Counted from the first letter of the stretch, positions 55,751 to 64,000 are shown. The stretch: DNA of 64,000 bases from Corynebacterium argentoratense DSM 44202 (GCF_000590555.1 NC_022198.1:1911646-1975645), one strand, 5' to 3'. The notes: generated by a model not told the origin, from the sequence alone. Translations and numbers: made by a program.

Positions 55751-56995
55751 TCACCCTTCGACTGTTGCGTCCTCGGCGGCATCGTCGGGGATCAGTGGGA
55801 TGGCGACGGACACGGCGCATCCGGCACCGGGTTGGGATTCGACGGTGAGGTCGCCGCCGCATTCTGCTGCGCGTTGGCGCATGGCGGCCAGGCCGATGTG
55901 GCCGAGGCCTGCGGGCCTGTCTGCGACGGCTTGGGGGTCGAAGCCGACGCCGTTGTCCACGACGTCAAGACGTACTTCGTCTTCTGCGTAGGTGAGGGTG
56001 ACGCGGCAGCGTTCGGCGTTGGCGTGTTTGATGACGTTGCCCATGGCGCCCTGTGCGATGCGCAGCAGGGTGGCTTCGACTTTCATTGGGAGTTGGCGTT
56101 CATCGCCTTCGACGAGGATGTCGGTGCTTAGTGCTTCGCGGTCGCTGTGCTCGGCGACTCCGCTTACTCCACTGGCGGACTGTGCGACGCGCATGAGTGC
56201 GCCTTCGAGGGAGGTTTTGGACAGGGCTGCGGGTTGCAGGGCGGCGATCATGGCGCGAGCTTCGCTGAGGTTGTCGGCGGCGGTGTGGCGGGCGAGCTCT
56301 AGCTTGCGCAGGACGGGTGCGTCGCCGAGTTCTGCGCGCACGTCGGCTTCTGCAACGTGCAGGAGCATTTGGATGCTGGAGAGACCTTGGGCGAGGGTGT
56401 CGTGGATTTCGTGGGCGATGCGTTGGCGTTCGGCGGCCATGCCTGCGGTTCGTTCTGTTTCGGCGAGCTGGTTTTGGGTGCGCAAAAGTTCGTCGATGAG
56501 TTCTTGGCGTTCCTGGCTAATGGTTTTCAGCGCCCGGAAGGCGAACGTAATGGTGATGGTGACCAGCGCGGACACGGTGGGTCCTAGGATGCCCGGCCCG
56601 GTGATGTGCGGGTATTGGCTGACAATAGACACAGCGGTCGCGCAGGCCACGGCGATAATCCCCCGCCAGTCCGGCATCGCATCCAGGTAGAGGAAGTAAA
56701 GGGGGAACACCAGGTAGACGGCGGTGACGCCGAAGGGCAGCATCGCGACCCACACGAGGGTGAGGACGAACAGCCACAGCCCACTGCGGATAAACACCCC
56801 TTCCCGCAGTTTTTTGTTGTTATATCCGTAGCCGACCCAGTAGATGACGGCGTAGGCGACGCTGAGGCCGAGGGTTGCCCAGTGCGCTTGCCCCGCTGCA
56901 ACAACGACGAGGAGCAGTAGTGCGGTCAGCGCATGCACGCCAGTTTTGAACCCTTGGTCCTGTCCGACCTTGGCATGCTTTAGGCTAAGTTCCAT
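55751..56995 (-). CDS. hrrS: Sensor histidine kinase, HrrS-like
   Basis: 414 residues. Five to six membrane helices fill residues about 20-150 with very short external loops, suiting a kinase that senses a ligand such as heme within the membrane. The HisKA_3 domain has the phospho-His at about 198 in IAHEIHDTLAQGLSS. The ATPase domain shows GAMGNVIKHANAERC (N box), VVDNGVGFDP and GLGHIGLAAMRQRA. It should phosphorylate the HrrA-like regulator 49 nt downstream. Its start codon overlaps the start codon of the divergent lipoprotein gene (CATG at 56993-56996). Confidence 0.87.
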   Translation of the reverse strand: MELSLKHAKVGQDQGFKTGVHALTALLLLVVVAAGQAHWATLGLSVAYAVIYWVGYGYNNKKLREGVFIRSGLWLFVLTLVWVAMLPFGVTAVYLVFPLYFLYLDAMPDWRGIIAVACATAVSIVSQYPHITGPGILGPTVSALVTITITFAFRALKTISQERQELIDELLRTQNQLAETERTAGMAAERQRIAHEIHDTLAQGLSSIQMLLHVAEADVRAELGDAPVLRKLELARHTAADNLSEARAMIAALQPAALSKTSLEGALMRVAQSASGVSGVAEHSDREALSTDILVEGDERQLPMKVEATLLRIAQGAMGNVIKHANAERCRVTLTYAEDEVRLDVVDNGVGFDPQAVADRPAGLGHIGLAAMRQRAAECGGDLTVESQPGAGCAVSVAIPLIPDDAAEDATVEG

Positions 56996-57680
56996 GACAC
57001 GTACTCTACTGCCCCGTAATGTTGCCGCCGCGCGTGGCGCTCGCGTTGCCGCACTACCCGTGCTGGTGGTCTCTGCGCTTTCTGTGTTCGCTCTGGCTGG
57101 GTGTTCGTCGGATTCTTCTTCGACCCAGGGCTCTCAGGGTGATGACGTCGCGGGGTCTACTGCCGCAAGTGAGCCTGCGGACGCTGCGGCAGGGGCGGCG
57201 TCATCACTGGGTGCGCAGCTGCCTGTGGACGCGCTGCCAGAGGTGGAGCAGGGCCAAGAGGCGTGCCCTTACCTGGATACTCAGTGGTTTGCGGATGCTA
57301 ATGGGCAGCGGGTGACTGCGAGTGCGGTGGATGGGCGTTTTGATCCGCCGGCGTGCGTGTGGTGGTCCTACCCGCCGGAGCCCCAGGCGCAGGTGATTGT
57401 TCGCCATATGGGTGAGGGGAATGAGGGTGTGAAGGCCGCGATTGAGGTTGTGAATGCGGCGGCGCCGATTGATTCCACTGAGCCCGCGGACAAGCCGGAT
57501 GGTTGGGATGGTGGCCGCGGTGCGACAACGCCGGAGGTCGCCGGTGGTGTGTATGGCGACCAGGGCAGCGTATATGCGGTGCAGAAGGGTTCGACTGCGG
57601 TGGTGGTGTTTTCCAACCAGCAGCAGACGGTAAAGCCTCAGATGATCGCGGAGAAAGTCATTGAGAATCTGGGCTTGTAG
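56994..57680 (+). CDS. Lipoprotein of the DUF2020 family
   Basis: 228 residues from the ATG at 56994. The signal peptide ends in the lipobox LAGC (residues about 33-36), followed by a Ser/Ala-rich linker that contains one exact and one near copy of the dispersed motif. The folded domain begins ACPYLDTQWFADANGQ and contains RFDPPACVWWSYPPEPQ and VYAVQKGSTAVVVFSNQ, the DUF2020 pattern known in Corynebacterium and relatives. The two Cys may pair. Function unknown. It is divergent from hrrS with no spacer. Confidence 0.8.
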   Translation: MTRTLLPRNVAAARGARVAALPVLVVSALSVFALAGCSSDSSSTQGSQGDDVAGSTAASEPADAAAGAASSLGAQLPVDALPEVEQGQEACPYLDTQWFADANGQRVTASAVDGRFDPPACVWWSYPPEPQAQVIVRHMGEGNEGVKAAIEVVNAAAPIDSTEPADKPDGWDGGRGATTPEVAGGVYGDQGSVYAVQKGSTAVVVFSNQQQTVKPQMIAEKVIENLGL

Positions 57681-57704
57681 CTAGCCGCTTGTCTAAAGGA
57701 GGTG

Positions 57705-57857
57705 CTAGACGGAGACGTCGTTGTAGGGCATCATGGTGCTCACCCAGGGGAACACCACTTCCATGAGTAGGAAGAACACTGCTATGGCGACAATGAGGGT
57801 GACGATAAGTTTGACGATGAACGGCCCTGGGATGAGCCTCCACAAGTATCCGTACAT
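57705..57857 (-). CDS. 50-residue membrane protein coupled to the sortase gene
   Basis: The ATG at 57857 overlaps the sortase stop as TAATG. The product is MYGYLWRLIPGPFIVKL, then a hydrophobic helix IVTLIVAIAVFFLLMEVVF and a short polar tail WVSTMMPYNDVSV. One membrane helix with a Pro-Gly entry, basic side first, suggests the C-terminus lies outside. Translational coupling and the clean ORF argue that it is real and acts with the sortase, for example in localisation, but nothing in the sequence proves that. Confidence 0.75.
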   Translation of the reverse strand: MYGYLWRLIPGPFIVKLIVTLIVAIAVFFLLMEVVFPWVSTMMPYNDVSV

Positions 57858-58609
57858 TAGTTGCTCTCCAGTTCGGGGGGTGTGTAGCCGTCGGTTTTGG
57901 GGTCGCTGCGGACAAGCATGGCGTGGAGGATCATGCGTTGCGCGTTTGAGAATTGGGGGTGGCAGGTGGTCATGGTGATGAGAGATTCCATGCCGGGGTC
58001 GGCGGCCAGGGTGGTGCCGGGGATGGGGTTGATGGTTTCGACGTCGCCAGGCAGGGTGATCATGCGGCCGGGGACCGCCGAGTAGTCGCCCGCCACGACG
58101 CGTTCTACCTGTTCGGGACTGAGGCAGGCGGCGGCTTCTGCTGCGCGGTCGTCACCGGTGGGAAGCATGCGGTAGATGTCCCAACTGTTTTGGGTTTCGA
58201 CGACGATGGCGTCGCAGGCGTTGAGGTTGCCTAGGTCGTTGAAGGGTGCGCCTTTGCCGACTCGGTGGCCGGCCACAGCGAAGTTCCCGGGCTCACCGGG
58301 CATTTGTGTGTCGACGTAGCGGCCGGGGCCCCGCAGGAGGTCGTCGTCGGTGGTGCCTTCGACGATGGCGAATTGAAAGTCGGAGCCGAATGCTGGAATG
58401 TACATGCGGGCGAAAGCTTCACCGAGTTCGAGGTTTTTCTTTTGCCGTGGGTTTTTCCATTCCTGCTCCATCTGGTCTTCGGCTTGGTGTTGAAGCTGGT
58501 TGGATTCCAGGTTAGTCCAATATGCTTCGTAGAAGCTGAAGAGGAAGAGCAGCGCGCCTACGGTGAGGAGTATTTCACCGAGCAGGTTGACCACGCTGAA
58601 CTTTTTCAT
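57857..58609 (-). CDS. srtF: Class E housekeeping sortase, SrtF-like
   Basis: 250 residues from the ATG at 58609 (AGGA eight bases upstream). One N-terminal membrane helix (ILLTVGALLFLFSFYEAYW) anchors an extracellular beta-barrel. The triad is His at about 115 in VAGHRVGKG, Cys at about 216 in ITMTTCHPQF and Arg in NAQRMILHA. TTCHP with this spacing is typical of class E enzymes, which anchor LAxTG-type proteins or attach finished pili to the wall. In C. diphtheriae the housekeeping sortase is SrtF; the name follows from gene order. Confidence 0.88.
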   Translation of the reverse strand: MKKFSVVNLLGEILLTVGALLFLFSFYEAYWTNLESNQLQHQAEDQMEQEWKNPRQKKNLELGEAFARMYIPAFGSDFQFAIVEGTTDDDLLRGPGRYVDTQMPGEPGNFAVAGHRVGKGAPFNDLGNLNACDAIVVETQNSWDIYRMLPTGDDRAAEAAACLSPEQVERVVAGDYSAVPGRMITLPGDVETINPIPGTTLAADPGMESLITMTTCHPQFSNAQRMILHAMLVRSDPKTDGYTPPELESN

Positions 58610-58672
58610 GCGGCCAATCCTAGTAACATCAGGGTGTAATTGCACAATGTGGCGTGCTGACAGGAGTGTGTG

Positions 58673-59833
58673 GTGCTGTATCCCGTTTCTTTAATCATGA
58701 AGGGGTGGCATCTGCTATTCCATCATGTTGTTGGTTTGGATACGTCCCTGGCATGGATTTTAAGCATTTTTGGTCTGATCGTGACGGTGCGTTCGATCAT
58801 TGTGCCTTTGTCGTGGATTCAGTATCGCAGTTCCCGCCAGCAGGTTAATTTGCGTCCGGTGTTAAAGGAAATCGACGATCGTTATAAGCACCGAGAGGAT
58901 GCAGAGGCCGGCCAGGCGCGTGAGGACGAACGCCGCGCCGCATATAAAGACAACAAGGTCAATATGTATGCGGGCTGTTTCCCGGCGCTCGTGCAGATGC
59001 CCTTCTTTATTGGCCTCTACCAGGTGCTTATTAAGATGGCACGGCCGCAGGACGGTCTGGATTCCGCGACGCACATGCCCATCGGTTTTTTAAATTCCAA
59101 TGACGTCGAGACCTTCCTGAATACACGGATTTTTGGCGTCCCAATGCCGGCATATGTGGTGATGTCACCAGAGCAGATGGAGCATTTGGGGACGTCGCGG
59201 GATGCGGTGTTTCATTTTGTGTTGCCGATGGTTATTGCGGCCGCAATTTTCACGACTATTAATATGCTCTTTTCGCTCTATCGCAATACTTTGACGATGG
59301 ATTATGAGTCCCCCAGCGGTATCGGGATTTTCCGTTTCGCGGTGGTGCTGTCGCTTATTGCGCCGTTGTTTCCTTTGATCTTTGGGCTGACCGGTCCGGC
59401 ACCGGCGGCGATCGTCATGTACTGGTTTGCGAATAACTTCTGGACGATGGCGCAACAGTTGCTCATTGCCCGCAGGATTGACCGTCTGATGCCCTTGTCG
59501 GATGGTTTTGTTGCGATGCGCGAAAAGGCCAAGGCCGATTATAAAAAGCGGCGGCGAGCTAAGCGCCACGTGAAGTGGACGCGGCGTCGAAACCGTCTGT
59601 CGATCTTGGGGGCGGCCGCTACTTTGCGTTTCCACCGCATTGGGGAACTACGCAGCCATAACCAACAGGTTGTGGAGGAATGGAAGCGCGCAAAGCAGGA
59701 ACGCAAGCAGGAAAGGAAGGAACAGGCCAAAAGGTTTAGGGCAGCCAGCAAGGCTGCTAGCGAAGCGAAGCGGAAGAAGAAGGAGGAAGAAAAAGCCGCC
59801 AAGCAGTCCGAATCAGAAGAATCAGGAAGCTAG
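58673..59833 (+). CDS. YidC/Oxa1-family membrane insertase (second copy type)
   Basis: 386 residues from the GTG at 58673, six bases after AGGAG. The five-helix insertase core is seen in SIFGLIVTVRSIIVPLSW (with the hydrophilic-groove Arg in VRSIIVP), NMYAGCFPALVQMPFFIGLYQ and PAAIVMYWFANNFWTMAQQ. The C-terminal tail is very basic (KKRRRAKRHVKWTRRR, then Lys/Glu-rich), as in ribosome-binding forms. The main YidC of actinobacteria is encoded by the replication origin, so this is likely a paralogue; its clients are unknown. Confidence 0.88.
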   Translation: MLYPVSLIMKGWHLLFHHVVGLDTSLAWILSIFGLIVTVRSIIVPLSWIQYRSSRQQVNLRPVLKEIDDRYKHREDAEAGQAREDERRAAYKDNKVNMYAGCFPALVQMPFFIGLYQVLIKMARPQDGLDSATHMPIGFLNSNDVETFLNTRIFGVPMPAYVVMSPEQMEHLGTSRDAVFHFVLPMVIAAAIFTTINMLFSLYRNTLTMDYESPSGIGIFRFAVVLSLIAPLFPLIFGLTGPAPAAIVMYWFANNFWTMAQQLLIARRIDRLMPLSDGFVAMREKAKADYKKRRRAKRHVKWTRRRNRLSILGAAATLRFHRIGELRSHNQQVVEEWKRAKQERKQERKEQAKRFRAASKAASEAKRKKKEEEKAAKQSESEESGS

Positions 59834-59857
59834 CGGCATTACAAACAGCTACAGCGA

Positions 59858-59885
59858 GCGCCTGCGTGTTCTAATCCGCAGGCGC
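59858..59885. terminator. Hairpin between yidC paralogue and mcbR
   Basis: GCGCCTGCG and CGCAGGCGC pair perfectly (9 bp, 10-nt loop) between convergent genes. T-runs are weak on both sides. Confidence 0.6.
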
Positions 59886-59899
59886 CACACAAGAGGAGT

Positions 59900-60517
59900 T
59901 TAGATGCTGTAATCAGCAGGCGGGGCGTGCAGCAACTGCTGAGCCAACGTCTTAGCAGTATGAAGGGGATCAACAGAACGACTCAACCGAGCCCCAACAA
60001 GACCCCCATCAAGGAAAATTAGCAACTGACTTGCCTGGGTAGCCCCCGGATACCCATTTTTCTTCCTCAGAAGCTCAGCAATAGTCTCATGACACCAACG
60101 CCGGTGCTCCTGAGCAGCTTCAACAATCCCCCGCTCAGAATCAGTCTCCGGCCGAGGATACTCATTCGCAGCATTGCAAAAATGCGAACCCCGGAAATCT
60201 TTGCCAGGCTCATCTTCAATAGCCATATCGAAAAAAGCAAGGATCTTTTCATCCGGGGTAGTCATCGTGGCAGTACGCGCCTCAAAAGCCGCACGCCACT
60301 GTTCGTCAAGCGCCTGCAAGTAGGCAATGACGAGGTTATCCTTCGACCCAAACAGACTGTACAAACTAGCTTTCGCCACATCCGCATCGCGAAGGATACG
60401 GTCGATGCCAATAACACGAATACCCTCCGTGTTAAACAACTGGGTAGCGCTGCCGAGCAAACGCTCGCGGGGATTCGGGCGTCCGCGGCGTTTCGAAGCT
60501 CGGGTCTGTTGGGCCAT
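59900..60517 (-). CDS. mcbR: TetR-family regulator McbR
   Basis: 205 residues. The N-terminal helix-turn-helix (TEGIRVIGIDRILRDADV, KASLYSLFGSKDNLV) and C-terminal stretches DFRGSHFCNAANEYPRPE and APPADYSI closely match my recollection of McbR of C. glutamicum. McbR represses methionine and cysteine synthesis genes, with S-adenosylhomocysteine as inducer. It is the last gene of a minus-strand set with a GlsB-type protein and uspA, as in C. glutamicum (cg3253-cg3255). No McbR-type site TAGAC-N6-GTCTA was found near it. Confidence 0.92.
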   Translation of the reverse strand: MAQQTRASKRRGRPNPRERLLGSATQLFNTEGIRVIGIDRILRDADVAKASLYSLFGSKDNLVIAYLQALDEQWRAAFEARTATMTTPDEKILAFFDMAIEDEPGKDFRGSHFCNAANEYPRPETDSERGIVEAAQEHRRWCHETIAELLRKKNGYPGATQASQLLIFLDGGLVGARLSRSVDPLHTAKTLAQQLLHAPPADYSI

Positions 60518-60537
60518 GAGTAGTTACTTACTTCTTC

Positions 60538-60804
60538 TTACTTCTTGTTGGTCAAAGCCTGCAGAATGCTGATGAAAATCACAGCGCCAAGGAGGCAGGT
60601 GAGGAAGGAAAAGACTATTCCGCCGCCCTTAACATCAACACCCAGCAGAGAAAGGATCCAACCACCAAGCAAACCACCGACAATACCGGTCAAGATGTTA
60701 CCAACAACACCCTGGCTAGCGTCAGTGCCCTTAATTTTGCTGGCGATCCAACCTGCAAGACCACCAATAATGATCCATGCGAAAATACCTAGAGAAAGAG
60801 TCAC
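60538..60804 (-). CDS. GlsB/YeaQ/YmgE-family membrane protein
   Basis: 88 residues with three membrane helices rich in Gly: WIIIGGLAGWIASKI, VVGNILTGIVGGLLGGW and the final helix to ALTNKK. GLAGWIASKI-G and NI-tGIvGgllGg are the family signature (once called transglycosylase-associated). Members are induced by stress and their function is unclear. It lies 6 nt after uspA and 20 nt before mcbR on the same strand. Confidence 0.93.
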   Translation of the reverse strand: MTLSLGIFAWIIIGGLAGWIASKIKGTDASQGVVGNILTGIVGGLLGGWILSLLGVDVKGGGIVFSFLTCLLGAVIFISILQALTNKK

Positions 60805-60810
60805 GTTGTT

Positions 60811-61659
60811 TTAAACCTCCTGAGAACGAACAACGACCATTGGACAAGGAGCATGCTGCAACAAAGCTCGAGAGGTAGAACCCAACAGCATGCCCTTAAA
60901 ACCACCCCGACCGTGAGAACCAACAACAAGCAACGAAGCCTGTGCCGCAGCCTCCGCAAGCGCACGAACCGGACGGTCACGCGTCACCTGCAACTGCACA
61001 TCCACGTCGGGGGACCGCCCCATGATACCTTCCAGGCGTTCTTTCAACAGATCACGCTGAACAGCCTCTTCGTCATCCCACGCAACCGCCAAGCCAGCAA
61101 CCGCAACATCCATCCACGTATGCACAGCAATCAACGGAACGCCTCGGGTCTTAGCCTGCTCGAAAGCGAACTCGACAGCCTTGTCGGACACCTCCGAACC
61201 ATCAACACCCACAACAATCGGGCCGTCCTCACCGATCTGACCCTGGCGAATCACAACCACCGGACAATGCGCATGGCTAGCAACCGCCGCCGACACACTC
61301 CCCAGAACCATCCCCTGCAGACCGCCAAGCCCACGAGAGCCCATACAAATCATCGAGGTCTCCTCAGACTTCGACAACTCAAGAAGCATGTCAATCGGCG
61401 ACCCCTCGGCAACCACCTCAACCAACTCGACATCAGAACGAGTCTCACGAGCCAACGCCGACGCAGCATCAACACGAGCCTGCGCCTCCTGCTGAAGCTC
61501 ATCAAAAAGCTCCTGCGGCGGCACCATACCCTCCGCATACAAAAACTGCGGCATGGTGTAACTCGTAGCAAGCTTCAACGCATGACCAGAACGAGCCGCC
61601 CAGCGGACCGCATCATTGCTGGACTCGGAACCATCAATGGCGACAACACAATAACTCAT
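60811..61659 (-). CDS. uspA: Tandem universal stress protein
   Basis: 282 residues made of two UspA domains. The first ends with the nucleotide-binding GSRGLGGLQGMVLGSVS; the second, starting at GPIVVGVDGSEVSDKAV, ends with GSHGRGGFKGMLLGSTS. Both carry the G-x2-G-x9-G-(S/T) ATP-binding motif, so both domains should bind nucleotide. It belongs to the uspA-GlsB-mcbR group and is preceded 9 nt upstream by a 44-codon ORF. Confidence 0.95.
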   Translation of the reverse strand: MSYCVVAIDGSESSNDAVRWAARSGHALKLATSYTMPQFLYAEGMVPPQELFDELQQEAQARVDAASALARETRSDVELVEVVAEGSPIDMLLELSKSEETSMICMGSRGLGGLQGMVLGSVSAAVASHAHCPVVVIRQGQIGEDGPIVVGVDGSEVSDKAVEFAFEQAKTRGVPLIAVHTWMDVAVAGLAVAWDDEEAVQRDLLKERLEGIMGRSPDVDVQLQVTRDRPVRALAEAAAQASLLVVGSHGRGGFKGMLLGSTSRALLQHAPCPMVVVRSQEV

Positions 61660-61668
61660 AACTAGAGT

Positions 61669-61803
61669 CTACTGCGCTTCCTCAATCAGGTGCGCCGCGG
61701 GGGAGTTCGCCGGAAGCAGCAAAACATACAAAAACTGCAGAACCTTACCGAACGCAGAGTTAAAAAACTCAACAACCATAGGTATGAAAGAATCAAAAGC
61801 CAT
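61669..61803 (-). CDS. 44-residue ORF upstream of uspA
   Basis: ATG at 61803 with TAGG five bases before it. The product starts MAFDSFIPMVVEFFNS and continues AFGKVLQFLYVLLLPANS, then a polar tail PAAHLIEEAQ: one hydrophobic amphipathic helix. The stop is 9 nt before the uspA start, so it would lead the uspA-GlsB-mcbR transcript. It could be a small membrane protein or a leader peptide. Its start overlaps the second ATG of the divergent pseudouridine synthase gene. Size and amphipathicity recall small corynebacterial porin subunits, but I see no specific match. Confidence 0.6.
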   Translation of the reverse strand: MAFDSFIPMVVEFFNSAFGKVLQFLYVLLLPANSPAAHLIEEAQ

Positions 61804-62749
61804 GGGACCTAGATTACAACAGCCGCTGCCAATACGCGACGGACTTAACCCCTCACGGGTGAAAGTAACCGAACCCGGCTGGACCGCCCAAGCCTTCATC
61901 CAACACCTCATCGACACCCAACGCTGGCAAGCACCCAACGATGACGTCGCGCAACGCTTCCGCGCCGGCGAAGTCCGCGACGACCACGGCCGCGAAGTCA
62001 CCCCCAACGAAGAACTCCCCGTCGGCAAAGACATCTGGTTCTACCGCACTCCCGCCCCCGAAACCCCCGTCCCCTACATAATCGACCACATCTACGAAGA
62101 CAACAACATCCTCGTCGTCAACAAACCCCCCTTCCTAGCCACCTTCCCCCGCGCAGCACACATCACCGAAACCGTCCTCGTACGACTACGCCGCCAAACC
62201 GGCAACAACGAACTCTCCCCCGCACACCGCCTAGACCGGCTCACAAGTGGCGTCCTACTACTCACCAAACGCCGCGAAGTCCGAGGCGCCTACCAAATGA
62301 TGTTCGCAGACCGAACACCCCGGAAAATCTACCACGCGATAGCCCCCCACAAACCCGAACTCAACATCACCCCAGGCACCACCTGGCGCTCGCGCCTAGA
62401 AAAAACCCACGGCGAACTCCAAACCCGCGTCATCCCAAACGGCGAACCCAACGCCATCACCGAAATCCAACACATCCAACCCCTCCCCACCACACCCAAC
62501 CAACAACCCCTAGCCCGCTACACCCTCAAACCCCACACCGGAAAAACCCACCAGCTCCGCGTACACATGTGGCAAGCCGGCATTCCCATCATCGGCGACC
62601 CCGTATACCCAACACTCCACCCCTACACTGACTCCTTCGACACCCCCCTCGCCCTCCTCGCCAAAGAACTCTACTTCCAAGACCCCCTCACCGGACAATC
62701 TCGCCACTTCACCTCACCCATAGACGTCGAAAGGCTCATACGCACTTAA
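61784..62749 (+). CDS. RluA-type rRNA/tRNA pseudouridine synthase
   Basis: 321 residues from ATG 61784, or 315 from ATG 61802; neither has a strong ribosome site. The catalytic Asp is in PAHRLDRLTSGVLLL (HRLDrxTSG). The core ends with HTGKTHQLRVHMWQAGIPIIGD, the second family motif. It isomerises uridine in RNA; the exact site cannot be told. The gene sits just upstream of the rRNA operon, facing its terminator. Codon use is rich in C-ending codons. Confidence 0.92.
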   Translation: MKESKAMGPRLQQPLPIRDGLNPSRVKVTEPGWTAQAFIQHLIDTQRWQAPNDDVAQRFRAGEVRDDHGREVTPNEELPVGKDIWFYRTPAPETPVPYIIDHIYEDNNILVVNKPPFLATFPRAAHITETVLVRLRRQTGNNELSPAHRLDRLTSGVLLLTKRREVRGAYQMMFADRTPRKIYHAIAPHKPELNITPGTTWRSRLEKTHGELQTRVIPNGEPNAITEIQHIQPLPTTPNQQPLARYTLKPHTGKTHQLRVHMWQAGIPIIGDPVYPTLHPYTDSFDTPLALLAKELYFQDPLTGQSRHFTSPIDVERLIRT

Positions 62750-62984
62750 AGCCTTGTGGGTGTGTGGGTCTGTTGGGTGTGTTGCTTCACTACACTCGCC
62801 TCACGGCCCATAATCGTTCCGCCCCAGGGGTGTGTGGGGTGTGTGTCTTCACTACACTCACCCTCCCTACCGGTCGGGTTCATAATCGTTCAGCCACACA
62901 CCCCACCCACAGACAACACCCACACACCCCACAGACGACACCCACACACCCCAATACCCGAACAATACCCCTGCTATAAACACA
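62750..62984. repeat. Repeat-rich spacer before the rRNA operon
   Basis: No gene. CTTCACTACACTC occurs at 62785-62797 and 62847-62859, and CATAATCGTTC at 62809-62819 and 62881-62891, so a block of about 65 bp appears duplicated and diverged. From 62895 on there are short ACACCCACACACCCC-type repeats complementary to the GTGTGTGGG stretches on the left, so the single strand could fold back. Confidence 0.6.
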
Positions 62985-63026
62985 CAAAAAGAAGGGAAGA
63001 CGCCACCCAACAAGTGACGCCTTCCC
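62985..63026 (-). terminator. rRNA operon terminator
   Basis: On the minus strand a 13-bp stem (62994-63006 with 63014-63026, two mismatches) is followed by TTCTTTTTGTG. It lies about 40 nt beyond the 3' end of 5S rRNA. Confidence 0.85.
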
Positions 63027-63064
63027 AACAATCAAGACTGTATATAATTATTGTTTTTTGTTTT

Positions 63065-63177
63065 AGGCCGGCGGCGACCTACTCTCCCACACACTCCCGT
63101 GTGCAGTACCATCGGCGCAGGTGAGCTTAGCTTCCGGGTTCGGAAAGGGACCGGGCGTATCCTCACCGCCATCAACC
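63065..63177 (-). rRNA. rrf: 5S ribosomal RNA
   Basis: The minus strand holds the universal 5S core CCGAACCCGGAAGCTAAG, GCGCCGATGGTACTGC and GGGAGAGTAGG, ending in CGCCGCCGGCC. Ends are placed by the terminal stem and may be off by a few bases. Confidence 0.93.
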
Positions 63178-63302
63178 ACCGACACAACCAACACCCCACA
63201 AGGCGATGCTAGGTGTGCTGTTTCAGACACTGCATAGTGGACGCAAACATTCAATACATTCGAGCTAAACACCGTTGTAAGCAACCCCCCATCATCAACG
63301 GA

Positions 63303-64000
<698 letters not shown>

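Noticed and set aside
57691..57710. GTCTA-N10-TAGAC as a McbR operator
   Set aside because: McbR sites read TAGAC-N6-GTCTA. Here the halves are in the opposite order with a different spacer, and they lie between two convergent genes.
62785..62960. CRISPR-like repeats
   Set aside because: Repeat words are short, irregularly spaced and without unique spacers of constant length.
62764..63124. Small ORFs in the repeat-rich spacer before 5S rRNA
   Set aside because: They consist of His/Thr/Pro repeats from the CA-rich tract and run into the rRNA terminator and 5S gene.

Overview
The window is chromosomal DNA from a mycolic-acid-containing actinobacterium, almost certainly a Corynebacterium. The evidence is a complete corynomycolate and arabinogalactan cluster, proteins that read as McbR, HrrSA, Lsr2/CgpS and a class E sortase, and a gene order that matches Corynebacterium and, in part, Mycobacterium (Rv0206c-Rv0211 and Rv3799c-Rv3811 neighbourhoods). 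No phage, IS element, CRISPR array or tRNA gene was seen. The right end runs into an rRNA operon on the minus strand (5S and the 3' part of 23S).

Layout. 1-8310: start of a GT4 glycosyltransferase, a methyltransferase and pckG, then a plus-strand run of trmB, a NYN-domain gene, an MmpL3-type mycolate transporter and two membrane proteins. 8311-8874: degenerate DNA with a (CAGG)5 repeat. 8875-28577: a long minus-strand envelope cluster: accD, pks13, fadD32, a cutinase-like gene, a DUF732 lipoprotein, two mycolyltransferases, ubiA (DPPR synthase), a PAP2 phosphatase, glfT2 and aftB. 28578-31583: an accessory patch with a DUF5129/TPM-like gene and an rtcB fragment. 31584-37267: glf, a PGRP-type amidase, and two HAD genes, one fused to a PlsC acyltransferase. 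37449-47492: glpK (frameshifted), serS, a FarR-like GntR gene, a septum-formation protein, a zincin, a histidine phosphatase, pheA, an amidase, a CPBP protease and ldh. 47735-54976: DUF5926, an LCP ligase (lcpB-like), msrA, sodA, an MFS gene, a RecB/Cas4-like nuclease, a small protein and lsr2. 55063-62749: hrrA/hrrS, a DUF2020 lipoprotein, sortase plus a 50-aa membrane protein, a second YidC, mcbR, a GlsB-type protein, uspA plus a 44-aa ORF, and an RluA-type synthase. 62750-64000: repeat-rich spacer, rrn terminator, 5S and partial 23S.

How the genes work together. FadD32 activates the meromycolic acyl chain. The AccD carboxyltransferase supplies the carboxylated alpha chain. Pks13 condenses the two. 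The MmpL3-type protein exports trehalose monocorynomycolate, and the mycolyltransferases attach the mycolate to arabinogalactan. That polymer is built with Glf (UDP-Galf), GlfT2 (galactan), UbiA plus the PAP2 phosphatase (the arabinose donor precursor) and AftB (terminal arabinose). LcpB-type and PGRP proteins act on the same wall.

Main hunt result. I counted 37 exact copies of a dispersed asymmetric motif, TGACGYCGCG, usually within TRWTGACGYCGCGG. They occur about once per 1.7 kb, almost equally on both strands (19 plus, 18 minus), within genes, antisense to genes and once between genes. With an assumed 59% GC, fewer than one copy is expected by chance. Many copies fall in weakly constrained protein segments. 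I know of no described function for it.
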